From: Candidatus Saccharimonadota bacterium
GTDB lineage: Bacteria; Patescibacteriota; Saccharimonadia; Saccharimonadales; Saccharimonadaceae
Direction: 5' to 3'
DNA: 64,000 nt
NCBI GenBank assembly: GCA_017405265.1
Contig: JAFRAS010000008.1
Span: 124,001-188,000, forward strand
Position numbers and translations under genes: made by a program. Within the stretch, counting starts at the first letter, position 1. Each line of letters begins with the position of its first letter. Below are positions 57,337-64,000 of the stretch, one piece after another. The notes under the pieces were generated by a model that saw only the letters and a list, made by a program, of their open reading frames with translations, did no database searches and was not told where the DNA came from.

Positions 57337-57859
57337 AATTATCTCCTTCTTTTAAGGGCTTATCATTTTTAACATAGTTTTCGTGAAAAGTAAAGGGGTT
57401 AAATTCGAATTCTTTGATTAAATCTTCATGGCGGGAGTGTTTTAGCTCGTTATTCACGGGGGCTTTGCTCACGTCAACGAGGAATTTGTGACGGAGAGTA
57501 CGGCGACCGATCAGGACCGGGAAGCGGTTTTTCGAGCGGTCAGCCAACGTAAACATACCGCGGATTTCGCGGTTGCCGAGTTTGAGTTTCAGATGAGTGC
57601 GGTAGCGGATTTCGGCAATGCCGTTGCTCGAGCGAACGACAGCAATGCGGAAGTCGGCGCGGCGACAGACCTTGCCGGTGTAATATTTCGAGGATTTGTC
57701 AAACATCTTGAACTCGAGAATGTTGTTCTTGGTCACGTTGACATCAGAAACCCAGACGGCAGAGGAGTCGGCACCAGTGTCGATCTTCGCGGGGACATTT
57801 TTGATGCCCTCGATGGTGATGTAGGCGGTTGAGCCGATAATATCGAGTTGTTTCGACAT
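57320..57859 (-). CDS. RimK-associated retropepsin-like protease family protein (PF05618 type)
   Basis: 179 residues. The family signature KIDTGADSSAVW (Asp27 and Asp31) resembles the active site of retropepsins, and the C-terminal RFPVLIGRRTLRHKFLVDV is characteristic. Members called RimB trim the poly-glutamate tail that RimK makes. The overlap with rimK supports a writer/eraser pair. It has its own -10 box 9 bases before the ATG. Confidence 0.85.
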   Translation of the reverse strand: MSKQLDIIGSTAYITIEGIKNVPAKIDTGADSSAVWVSDVNVTKNNILEFKMFDKSSKYYTGKVCRRADFRIAVVRSSNGIAEIRYRTHLKLKLGNREIRGMFTLADRSKNRFPVLIGRRTLRHKFLVDVSKAPVNNELKHSRHEDLIKEFEFNPFTFHENYVKNDKPLKEGDNYENRI

Positions 57860-57868
57860 AATAAGTCT

Positions 57869-57878
57869 ATTATAGCAC
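57869..57878 (-). promoter_or_regulatory. Promoter of the RimK-protease/rimK pair
   Basis: TGTGCTATAAT on the minus strand (hexamer complement at 57869-57874), 9 bases before the ATG at 57859. Confidence 0.65.
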
Positions 57879-57937
57879 AGATGTCGATTTTTGTCAAGAG
57901 ATGGTTATGTTTTTTGATATAGAGACCGAGTGGGATT

Positions 57938-59749
57938 TTACAGAGAGCGGGCGGCGCGCTTACGCTTAATCGGGTCCAGGACGCGCTTCCTTAGGCGCAG
58001 GGATTTCGGGGTAACTTCCAAGGCTTCGTCGTCCATTAGAAAATCGAGGCACTGCTCGAGGGAGAGCTTCGTGTAAGGGGTGAGCTGGATGGCGCCGTCG
58101 CTCGCGTGGGTGCGCATATTGGTGAGCTGTTTTTCGCGACAGATGTTGATGTCAATATCTTCTTTGCGATTGCTGAGGCCGATAATCATGCCCTGGTACA
58201 CGGGGACGCCGGGCGGAATGAAGAGTTCGCCGCGAGCTTGGGCGGCGTCGAGAGCGTAGGCAGTGCTCGTGCCGGCTTCGAAGGCAACCAGGACACCGTT
58301 ACGTTCGGGTTTGTAGTGTTCTTCGACGGGGCGGTAGCCGGCGGCGACGGAAGACATAATAATAGTTCCCTTCGTCGCAGTCAAAAGCTCGTTTCGAAGG
58401 CCAATCAGGGCGGCGGTGGTGATTTCGTAAGAGAAGCGGAGAGTGCCGGTTGCGGTGGCGTCCTGGGACTTCAGAACAGCGCGGCGACGGCCGAGTTCTT
58501 CGCTCACGGCACCGACGAATTCAGGGGCAACTTCGAGAGAAAGATCTTCGAAAGGTTCGGATTTTTGACCGTCGATGTCTTTATAGATTACTTCGGGGCG
58601 GCCGACTTCGAGCTCGTAGCCTTCGCGGCGCATGGTTTCAATCAGGACGGAAAGGTGGAGTTCGCCACGACCAGAGACCTTGAAACCGAGGCCTTCGGGG
58701 ACAATCTTTAAAGCAATATTTGTCTCGAGCTCGCGGTTCAGGCGCTCGGTAATCTGGCGAGAGGTGGTAAATTCACCTTCTTGGCCTTTCAGAGGAGAAG
58801 TGTTTGGGCCGAGATAAATCGAGAGAGTCGGGGGTTCGAGCTCGATGGTTGGGAGAGCTTCTTCCGAGACAGTCGCGATAGTGTCGCCAATGTTGGCTTT
58901 CCCGACACCGGTCAAGGCGACGATGTCGCCGGCCGTGCTTTCTGTGACTTCCTCTTTGCCGAGACCTTTATAGACGAAAATTTGGTCGATTTTCCCAGGG
59001 AATTTCGCGCCGTTTTGGAGAATTTTCACCGATTCGCCTTTTTTCAGGCTACCGCGGACGATTTTGCCGATGACATATTTCCCGAGATAGGGGTCAGCGG
59101 CGAGAGCGGCGACGAGAAGTTGGGCACCTAATTCCGCCCGCTCGTCGATTTTCGGGGCGGGAATGTCGTTCACGATGGATTCAAAAATCACGTGGAGGTC
59201 GTCGTCGAGGTCGGGAGTGTTTCCTGCGCGACCTTGTTTGGCGATGGCGTAATAAATTGGGTAGCTGAGCTGCGACTCGTCGGTCGCGAGCTCCAAGAAG
59301 AGGTCAGCAATTTCGTCTTTCACAGCCTCAATGCGACTTGCGGGTTTGTCAATTTTATTGATTATTACGACAGGTTTCAGCTTCAGGTCAAGAGCCTTTT
59401 TTAAGACGAATTTGGTCTGGGGCATGGGGCCTTCTTGGGCATCGACGATCAAGAGGACGCCGTCGGCCATATTCAGAGTGCGCTCGACTTCGCCGGAAAA
59501 GTCGGCGTGGCCGGGAGTGTCGATGATGTTGATTTTGTAGCCATTATAATAAACGCAGGTTTGTTTTGCGGTGATGGTAATTCCCCGCTCATGTTCCTGG
59601 TCGCCGGAGTCCATGATGAGGGTTTCTTGCATTTTGGCTTCGTTGTCGCGAAAAGTGTGGGACTGCTTCAAAAGCGCGTCGACGAGAGTGGTTTTCCCGT
59701 GGTCGACGTGAGCAATGATGGCGACGTTACGAATTTTATCTTTATTCAT
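57938..59749 (-). CDS. typA: Ribosome-associated GTPase TypA/BipA
   Basis: 603 residues, full length. G1 AHVDHGKTTL, G2 ERGITI, G3 DTPGHADF and G4 NKID, followed by EF-G-like domains and the BipA-specific C-terminal domain (from EDIDINICREKQLTNMRTH). Acts on ribosome assembly and stress translation. Single gene; the -10 box lies 8 bases before the ATG. Confidence 0.96.
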   Translation of the reverse strand: MNKDKIRNVAIIAHVDHGKTTLVDALLKQSHTFRDNEAKMQETLIMDSGDQEHERGITITAKQTCVYYNGYKINIIDTPGHADFSGEVERTLNMADGVLLIVDAQEGPMPQTKFVLKKALDLKLKPVVIINKIDKPASRIEAVKDEIADLFLELATDESQLSYPIYYAIAKQGRAGNTPDLDDDLHVIFESIVNDIPAPKIDERAELGAQLLVAALAADPYLGKYVIGKIVRGSLKKGESVKILQNGAKFPGKIDQIFVYKGLGKEEVTESTAGDIVALTGVGKANIGDTIATVSEEALPTIELEPPTLSIYLGPNTSPLKGQEGEFTTSRQITERLNRELETNIALKIVPEGLGFKVSGRGELHLSVLIETMRREGYELEVGRPEVIYKDIDGQKSEPFEDLSLEVAPEFVGAVSEELGRRRAVLKSQDATATGTLRFSYEITTAALIGLRNELLTATKGTIIMSSVAAGYRPVEEHYKPERNGVLVAFEAGTSTAYALDAAQARGELFIPPGVPVYQGMIIGLSNRKEDIDINICREKQLTNMRTHASDGAIQLTPYTKLSLEQCLDFLMDDEALEVTPKSLRLRKRVLDPIKRKRAARSL

Positions 59750-59757
59750 GGTGTTAT

Positions 59758-59767
59758 ATTATACCAC
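59758..59767 (-). promoter_or_regulatory. Promoter of typA
   Basis: TGTGGTATAAT on the minus strand (hexamer complement at 59758-59763), 8 bases before the typA ATG. Confidence 0.65.
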
Positions 59768-59789
59768 AGAAAAGGAAAAATGTAAAAGG

Positions 59790-61763
59790 TTATTGTTGTT
59801 CCAGCTCGGCGATTTGGTCGCGGAGAAGCGCGGCGCGCTCGAATTCGAGGTTTTTTGCACAGAGTTCCATCTCGGCTTTCAGACGCTTCACGATGGCAGG
59901 ATATTCGTCTTTCGGGATTTTTCGGAGGTCGAGTTTGCTTTTTTGTTCTTTTTCGGGAATGATGGCACGAAGGCCGGCGGAGATTTCTTTTTTCACGGAG
60001 GTCGGGGTGATGTGATGTTTTTCATTATAAGCTTTTTGGATGGCGCGGCGGCGATTGGTTTCGGTGATGGCGCGATCCATCGATTCGGTAACGTGGTCGG
60101 CATACATGATGACTTTCCCTTCGACGTGGCGAGCGGCGCGACCGATGGTTTGGACGAGGGCGGATTCGGAGCGGAGGAAGCCTTCTTTGTCGGCGTCCAA
60201 AATCGCAACGAGGGAGACTTCGGGGAGGTCGAGACCTTCGCGGAGGAGGTTGATGCCGACTAAAACGTCATAAACACCGGAGCGGAGGTCGCGGAGAATG
60301 TCGCCGCGCTCTAACGTATCAACGTCGGAATGGATGTAGGCGGTCTTTATTCCGCGTTCTTTCAGAAAGTCGGTCAGGTCCTCGGCCATTTTTTTGGTCA
60401 GAGTAGTCACGAGGGTTCTTTGGTGACGATCGACGCGCATTTCGATTTCGGCGATTAGGTCGTCAACTTGGCCGGCGGTTTTTCGGACCTCAATTTCGGG
60501 GTCCAAAAGTCCGGTCGGGCGGATAATTTGCTCGACAGGCTTTTTTGTGTGAGTCAATTCGTATTCTCCAGGAGTTGCGGAAAAGTAAATAACCTGGTTT
60601 ATATGAGAATCAAATTCGCCAAAAGTCAAGGGGCGGTTGTCGAGAGCGGAGGGGAGGCGGAAACCGTATTCGACGAGAGCCTCCTTCCTAGCGTGGTCGC
60701 CGCGGTACATGCCGCGAACCTGGGGAATGGTCATGTGAGACTCATCGATTAACATGAGAAAATCTTTTGGGAAGAAATCAAGGAGAGTCGAGGGCGGCTC
60801 GCCGGCGCCGCGACCCTCGAGGTGGCGAGAATAATTTTCGATACCTTTCACGAAGCCGGTGGCTTTCAGCATTTCGAGGTCGTATTTCGTGCGCTGGGAG
60901 AGGCGCTCGGCTTCCAGGAACTTCCCGTGGGACTCGAAAAACTTCAGACGTTCGTCGAATTCTTTTTGAATCAAGACGAGAGCGCGGTCCAGGTCTTCTT
61001 TCGGGGTGGCATAGTGGGTGTTCGGGAAAATGTGGACGCGGTCTAAGTTTTCCAGAACCTCGAGAGTCAGAGGATCGACGATTTTCACACTTTCGAGCTC
61101 GTCGAAGGCGAATTCGAAGCGATAAGCCGTTTCGCCGGCGGCCGGGAAAAGGTCAACGGTGTCGCCCATAACGCGAAAATTGCCACGTTCGAAAGCGAGG
61201 TCGTTGCGGTGGTATTGCATGGCGACAAGCTGTTTCACTAGCTCAGTTTCGGTAATTCCCCATTTACCATCTTTTTGATACAGCGTCAAAGACATTTCGG
61301 AGTAGTGTTTGGGCGAACCGATACCGTAGATACAAGAGACGGAGGCGACGATAATTACGTCGCGGCGAGAGAGGAGAGATTCGGTGGCGCCGTGGCGCAG
61401 GCGATCGATTTCGTCGTTGATTGCGGAGTCCTTTTCGATGTAAGTGTCGGTCGAGGCGATGTAGGCTTCAGGTTGGTAATAATCAAAATATGATACAAAA
61501 TAATGCACGGCGTTTTTGGGGAAAAATTCGCGAAATTCGGAAAAAAGTTGGGCGGCGAGGGTTTTGTTGTGGGCGAGGACGAGGGTCGGGCGGTCGTAAT
61601 CCTTGATAATGTTCGCCATGGTGAAAGTTTTACCGGAGCCGGTGACGCCCTTTAAGGTCTGTTCACGGACGCCGCGCTTCAGGCCATTTTCGAGCGCCAA
61701 AATCGCCTCCGGCTGGTCGCCGGTCGGAGAAAACTTGCTCATGAGCTCGAAATGGTCGGACAT
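59790..61763 (-). CDS. uvrB: Excinuclease ABC subunit B
   Basis: 657 residues from the ATG at 61763, the normal size. Walker [13 protein letters not shown], the damage-probing beta-hairpin region [28 protein letters not shown], helicase motif [16 protein letters not shown], and a C-terminal UVR domain ([26 protein letters not shown]). The frame is open for 474 bases upstream, but that part is low-complexity Arg/Phe/Leu-rich sequence that crosses the -10 box at 61771-61776, so it is not coding. Partner of uvrC at 2.2 kb. Confidence 0.96.
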   Translation of the reverse strand: MSDHFELMSKFSPTGDQPEAILALENGLKRGVREQTLKGVTGSGKTFTMANIIKDYDRPTLVLAHNKTLAAQLFSEFREFFPKNAVHYFVSYFDYYQPEAYIASTDTYIEKDSAINDEIDRLRHGATESLLSRRDVIIVASVSCIYGIGSPKHYSEMSLTLYQKDGKWGITETELVKQLVAMQYHRNDLAFERGNFRVMGDTVDLFPAAGETAYRFEFAFDELESVKIVDPLTLEVLENLDRVHIFPNTHYATPKEDLDRALVLIQKEFDERLKFFESHGKFLEAERLSQRTKYDLEMLKATGFVKGIENYSRHLEGRGAGEPPSTLLDFFPKDFLMLIDESHMTIPQVRGMYRGDHARKEALVEYGFRLPSALDNRPLTFGEFDSHINQVIYFSATPGEYELTHTKKPVEQIIRPTGLLDPEIEVRKTAGQVDDLIAEIEMRVDRHQRTLVTTLTKKMAEDLTDFLKERGIKTAYIHSDVDTLERGDILRDLRSGVYDVLVGINLLREGLDLPEVSLVAILDADKEGFLRSESALVQTIGRAARHVEGKVIMYADHVTESMDRAITETNRRRAIQKAYNEKHHITPTSVKKEISAGLRAIIPEKEQKSKLDLRKIPKDEYPAIVKRLKAEMELCAKNLEFERAALLRDQIAELEQQ

Positions 61764-61770
61764 AAAGACT

Positions 61771-61780
61771 ATTATAGCAC
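61771..61780 (-). promoter_or_regulatory. Promoter of uvrB
   Basis: GTGCTATAAT on the minus strand (hexamer complement at 61771-61776), 7 bases before the uvrB ATG. It fixes the start. Confidence 0.65.
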
Positions 61781-61820
61781 GATTTGACAGCATATAATAT
61801 ATATGATGTAAAAAATCGAA

Positions 61821-61838
61821 AAAATGTCTGGACATTTT
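61821..61838. promoter_or_regulatory. Palindrome over the -35 position of the 61884 promoter
   Basis: AAAATGTC-TG-GACATTTT, perfect 8+8 inverted repeat centred about 36 bases before the predicted start point. Operator candidate. Confidence 0.4.
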
Positions 61839-61849
61839 GAAAATGTTTG

Positions 61850-61858
61850 TGGTAAAAT
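61850..61858 (+). promoter_or_regulatory. Promoter of the DUF4353-like protein operon
   Basis: TGTGGTAAAAT, with the hexamer at 61853-61858. The leader is about 20 bases with TAAGGAGG before the ATG at 61884. Confidence 0.6.
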
Positions 61859-61883
61859 GGTAACAAAGAATTAAGGAGGTAAT

Positions 61884-63200
61884 ATGGACAATATGGGCGA
61901 TGACCATACAAGGGAGACACAGGATCTCGAGTTTCGGCCGGAAGAAGATTTCGGCGAAAACCCGGATGAGTTTGTGCCACCCGCGATGCCCGAATATGAA
62001 ATGACGGATGACGGATTGCCGGAGGGCGAGGCGGCGGAGCCGACTGTTCAGCAGGCGCCCGAAAAAGTTGAGGAAGAAGTTAAAGAGCCGGAGCCGCAAG
62101 AATATCCGCGAGTTGAAGAGATTAAAGAGGAGCCGGTTGAAGAAGTTGAGCCAGTGAAAGAAGTTGAAGAACCGGTTGAGCCGGTAAAAGAAGCGCCGCG
62201 ACAGGAGGAATATTCTGACAGCGGGAGAGCGAAACAACTAATTGCTGCCGACCGCGCGACGCACATGGATGAAAAAACGAAACGGACGGGACTGAAACTG
62301 CTCTGGGTGACGATTCTCGCGATCGTGTTGCTCGCGGCGGCCGGATTCGGAGTCTGGCGACTGACTGAAAGCCTGGATAAAAACCAGCCGAAGCCCGCTT
62401 CGTCGGACCACACCCCTCAGACGGAAGAAGTGACCGTGAATATTGATGACGCGCTCGAGGTTAATCTCGAATATATTGACCTCGCGAAATATAGCACCAA
62501 TATCGTGATTACGGAGCCGGGAGACTACACGCTCACGGGCGACTTTAAGCACACCGTGTTTGTGAATTCGAAGGCGGACGCGATTACGCTCGTGCTCGAC
62601 AACGTGAATATTGAGTCCGAGGTCGCAATTGTGAACGCGAAAGAGAGAACGGCGGTTGAAATCCAGTCGGCGGAAGGCTCGAAAAACTCGCTCGCCTCGG
62701 CTAAACTCGCGAAGAATTATCCGGCAGTAATCTGGTCTCAGGGCACCCTCAATTTCACGGGAGAAGGCCACACCGAGATTATCGCGCCAGAAGTTGATAA
62801 AGACGCGAACGTGACGGCCGAAACGGCGCCGGCGGCGGTGGCATCGGAAAGCTCAATCACCTTTAAAGACGGATATTACTTCCTCGAGGGGCACATTCGG
62901 GCGAAAGATTACTTCGTCAACGGCGGAGTGCTGGTCGCGGTGGCGTATAAGAATATCGCGACGCCCGACAGAGAATCGACCCAGGGTTATGTCCCGAAGA
63001 ATTTCTTGAATGTTTATTCCGGGAAGCTCACGACGACGATGAATTCGGAAGAAGGCGGAAAACTTGTGACCTTCACGACGGACAGGACTTTCTCGTCACT
63101 ACTCGTCTCGAAGAGTGATGTCGTGAACGAACGCGAATATGCTTTCTCGTTCTCGGAAAATAGCGAGGCGGAACGCGGAATCGCCTATCCGGTTCTCTAA
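61884..63200 (+). CDS. Membrane-anchored protein with carbohydrate-binding-like (DUF4353-type) domain
   Basis: 438 residues. A long acidic Pro/Glu/Val-rich cytoplasmic region (about 1-125, with [20 protein letters not shown]-type repeats) precedes one membrane segment (about 136-158). The extracytoplasmic domain has the pattern of DUF4353 proteins: [25 protein letters not shown], a [11 protein letters not shown] step and a GGVLVA-type end. The link to DUF4353 is by pattern only. It may bind surface glycans while the acidic tail reaches into the cytoplasm. The next gene starts 1 base after its stop. Confidence 0.65.
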   Translation: MDNMGDDHTRETQDLEFRPEEDFGENPDEFVPPAMPEYEMTDDGLPEGEAAEPTVQQAPEKVEEEVKEPEPQEYPRVEEIKEEPVEEVEPVKEVEEPVEPVKEAPRQEEYSDSGRAKQLIAADRATHMDEKTKRTGLKLLWVTILAIVLLAAAGFGVWRLTESLDKNQPKPASSDHTPQTEEVTVNIDDALEVNLEYIDLAKYSTNIVITEPGDYTLTGDFKHTVFVNSKADAITLVLDNVNIESEVAIVNAKERTAVEIQSAEGSKNSLASAKLAKNYPAVIWSQGTLNFTGEGHTEIIAPEVDKDANVTAETAPAAVASESSITFKDGYYFLEGHIRAKDYFVNGGVLVAVAYKNIATPDRESTQGYVPKNFLNVYSGKLTTTMNSEEGGKLVTFTTDRTFSSLLVSKSDVVNEREYAFSFSENSEAERGIAYPVL

Positions 63201-63201
63201 A

Positions 63202-63837
63202 ATGGAAAAGTGGAAAAAGAAATTGGCAAAATGGGGGGATGAGTGGAAAATGGCTCTCGCTGGGGTGGCGAGAGCTGGCCGAAGTTGGAAATTCGACCTC
63301 GGCGTAATACTAATTGCGTTGTTTTTTGGAACTCTGATGCATATTTTGTCGGTCGGGCTCACCAATGTGCAGATTTTATTTTCGGGCGCAGATTTTTCTT
63401 TGAAACTTACAATTTTAAAAGAAGCGTTTTTGCAGAATTTTGGGATTAATATTAATTTTTGGGACTTTTTGCCGATTTTTCTGATTTCGGTGGTTGAGGG
63501 CGTGCTCATTATGATGATTATTGCAACCTCGAGGTTAAAAAAGCAGAGTAAAAAACTCGCGAAAAAATCGAGCGAGGCAGGTGAGTCCGGAAAAATCTCG
63601 GCGATTGCGGCGGGGCTCGCAGTGCTCGGGACGGGGTGCCCGACCTGCGGGACTTCGCTTTTAGTTCCCGTGCTCGGGTCGGTGTTTGCTGGGTCGTCGG
63701 CGGCGATTGGGGCGATTTCGGGGATTCTGACGGCAATAGCAATTATTATTGCGCTTCTTGCGCTCAAGAAAATCGGAACGGAATACTTCGCGCTTTCTAT
63801 TATGGTAAAGCGGCTCAACAAAAAACTCCGCGACTAG
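63202..63837 (+). CDS. Integral membrane protein with CPTCG motif
   Basis: 211 residues from the ATG at 63202. Segments at about 32-52, 88-110, 133-165 and 168-188. The GTGCPTCGTSLLVPVLGSVFAG stretch (Cys146 and Cys149) joins two helices and could be a redox or metal-binding pair in the membrane. Basic cytoplasmic loops between helices. No family assigned. It is co-transcribed with the DUF4353-like anchored protein. Confidence 0.65.
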   Translation: MEKWKKKLAKWGDEWKMALAGVARAGRSWKFDLGVILIALFFGTLMHILSVGLTNVQILFSGADFSLKLTILKEAFLQNFGININFWDFLPIFLISVVEGVLIMMIIATSRLKKQSKKLAKKSSEAGESGKISAIAAGLAVLGTGCPTCGTSLLVPVLGSVFAGSSAAIGAISGILTAIAIIIALLALKKIGTEYFALSIMVKRLNKKLRD

Positions 63838-63857
63838 CGCGAAGTTTCCTCGCAGTT

Positions 63858-63888
63858 TCCCCCGAGGGTTGCTCGGGGGAGATTTTTA
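63858..63888. terminator. Bidirectional terminator
   Basis: Stem TCCCCCGAG/CTCGGGGGA (9 bp) with loop GGTTG at 63858-63880, followed by GATTTTT on the plus strand. It serves the membrane-protein gene and the converging gene at the window end. Confidence 0.75.
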
Positions 63889-64000
63889 GTTGTTCCTTCG
63901 GCGACGGAAGAGAATGAAGAGACCAATCACGACAGAGAAACCGAAGATGATGAGACCAGTTGTTAGGTAGTCAGATTTAGAGATGTTGAGAGTGCGGAGA
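63886..64000 (-). CDS. C-terminal end of a membrane-anchored surface protein (runs off the window)
   Basis: Only the last 38 codons are visible: NISKSDYLTTGLIIFGFSVV and a continued hydrophobic segment, then LFRRRRNN and a stop. A single C-terminal membrane helix with an arginine tail is typical of sortase-type or tail-anchored surface proteins. The part that would hold a sorting motif is outside the window. Confidence 0.6.
   Translation of the reverse strand, partial: LRTLNISKSDYLTTGLIIFGFSVVIGLFILFRRRRNN

Noticed and set aside
59783-59800. Third copy of the comEC-type upstream motif (AGGTTATTGTTGT)
   Set aside because: It falls on the last codons of uvrB, matches only 13 bases and has no plus-strand start codon or -10 box at the right distance.
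61764-62237. In-frame 158-codon N-terminal extension of UvrB
   Set aside because: It is Arg/Phe/Leu/Asn-rich low-complexity sequence, crosses the uvrB -10 box and overlaps the opposite-strand gene at 61884. UvrB has normal length without it.
1-64000. Alternative genetic code (TGA as Gly)
   Set aside because: TGA is the natural stop of secA, the MurF-like gene and the hydrolase, each overlapping the next start codon, and protein lengths fit standard code.

Overview
The window reads as a stretch of chromosome from a small-genome, host-dependent bacterium, most likely a Candidatus Saccharibacteria (TM7)-type member of the Candidate Phyla Radiation. This is inference from several features. Genes are packed on both strands and no non-coding gap reaches 300 bases. 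Central functions are kept in reduced form: a UvrC without cysteines or helix-hairpin-helix, a ProRS without the editing insertion, a ComEC without its nuclease domain. Metabolism is fermentative and anaerobic (L-lactate dehydrogenase, NrdD/NrdG), salvage replaces synthesis (queuosine), and there are many surface and cell-wall proteins. TGA is a normal stop codon (several ATGA/GTGA overlaps), which argues against the Gracilibacteria/Absconditabacteria code. There are no rRNA or tRNA genes, IS elements, phage genes or CRISPR arrays.

Layout. 1-7.2 kb: the start of an exported protein, an orphan solute-binding protein, secG and uvrC (minus), then recG and lactate dehydrogenase (plus) and two unknown small genes. 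7.2-11.7 kb: a UvrD/RecB-type helicase-nuclease and an S41 protease. 11.7-23 kb (plus): a CHAP hydrolase, serS, hpf, secA, an M16 peptidase, a queuosine-precursor transporter, a DHH phosphoesterase, cysS, a small structured transcript and rmuC. 23-28.1 kb: a tightly overlapped five-gene cell-wall operon (MurF-like ligase, alpha/beta hydrolase, DegT-type aminotransferase, two FemAB transferases). 28.1-35.5 kb: recR, ybaB, a membrane glycosyltransferase-like protein, a cutinase-vWA fusion, and a gap-rpiB-rpe-pfkB sugar-phosphate operon. 35.5-44 kb: proS-greA, topA, and nrdD-nrdG-iscS-iscU behind two NrdR boxes. 44-53 kb: an orphan small-gene pair, an AI-2E-type exporter, rpmF-nusB-nudix-rnc-tgt, leuS, and secE-nusG-metallophosphoesterase. 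53-64 kb: comEC, a large beta-helix surface protein with an NPDTN sorting-type tail, a rimK/RimK-protease pair, typA, uvrB, a DUF4353-like anchored protein with a membrane partner, and the end of another anchored surface protein.

The most consistent regulatory feature is an extended -10 box (TGnTATAAT-like) placed 6 to 9 bases before the start codon at about 20 genes. This predicts largely leaderless mRNAs. A second class has a leader and a Shine-Dalgarno site. Three of the leadered transcripts begin with a hairpin at their predicted 5' end.

The main candidates for something new are: a 111-bp palindromic GC-rich element inserted in frame in recG; an upstream motif shared by the comEC and cutinase-vWA promoters; the cell-wall operon at 23-28 kb; the cutinase-vWA fusion; and the coupling of Fe-S assembly to anaerobic ribonucleotide reduction under NrdR boxes.
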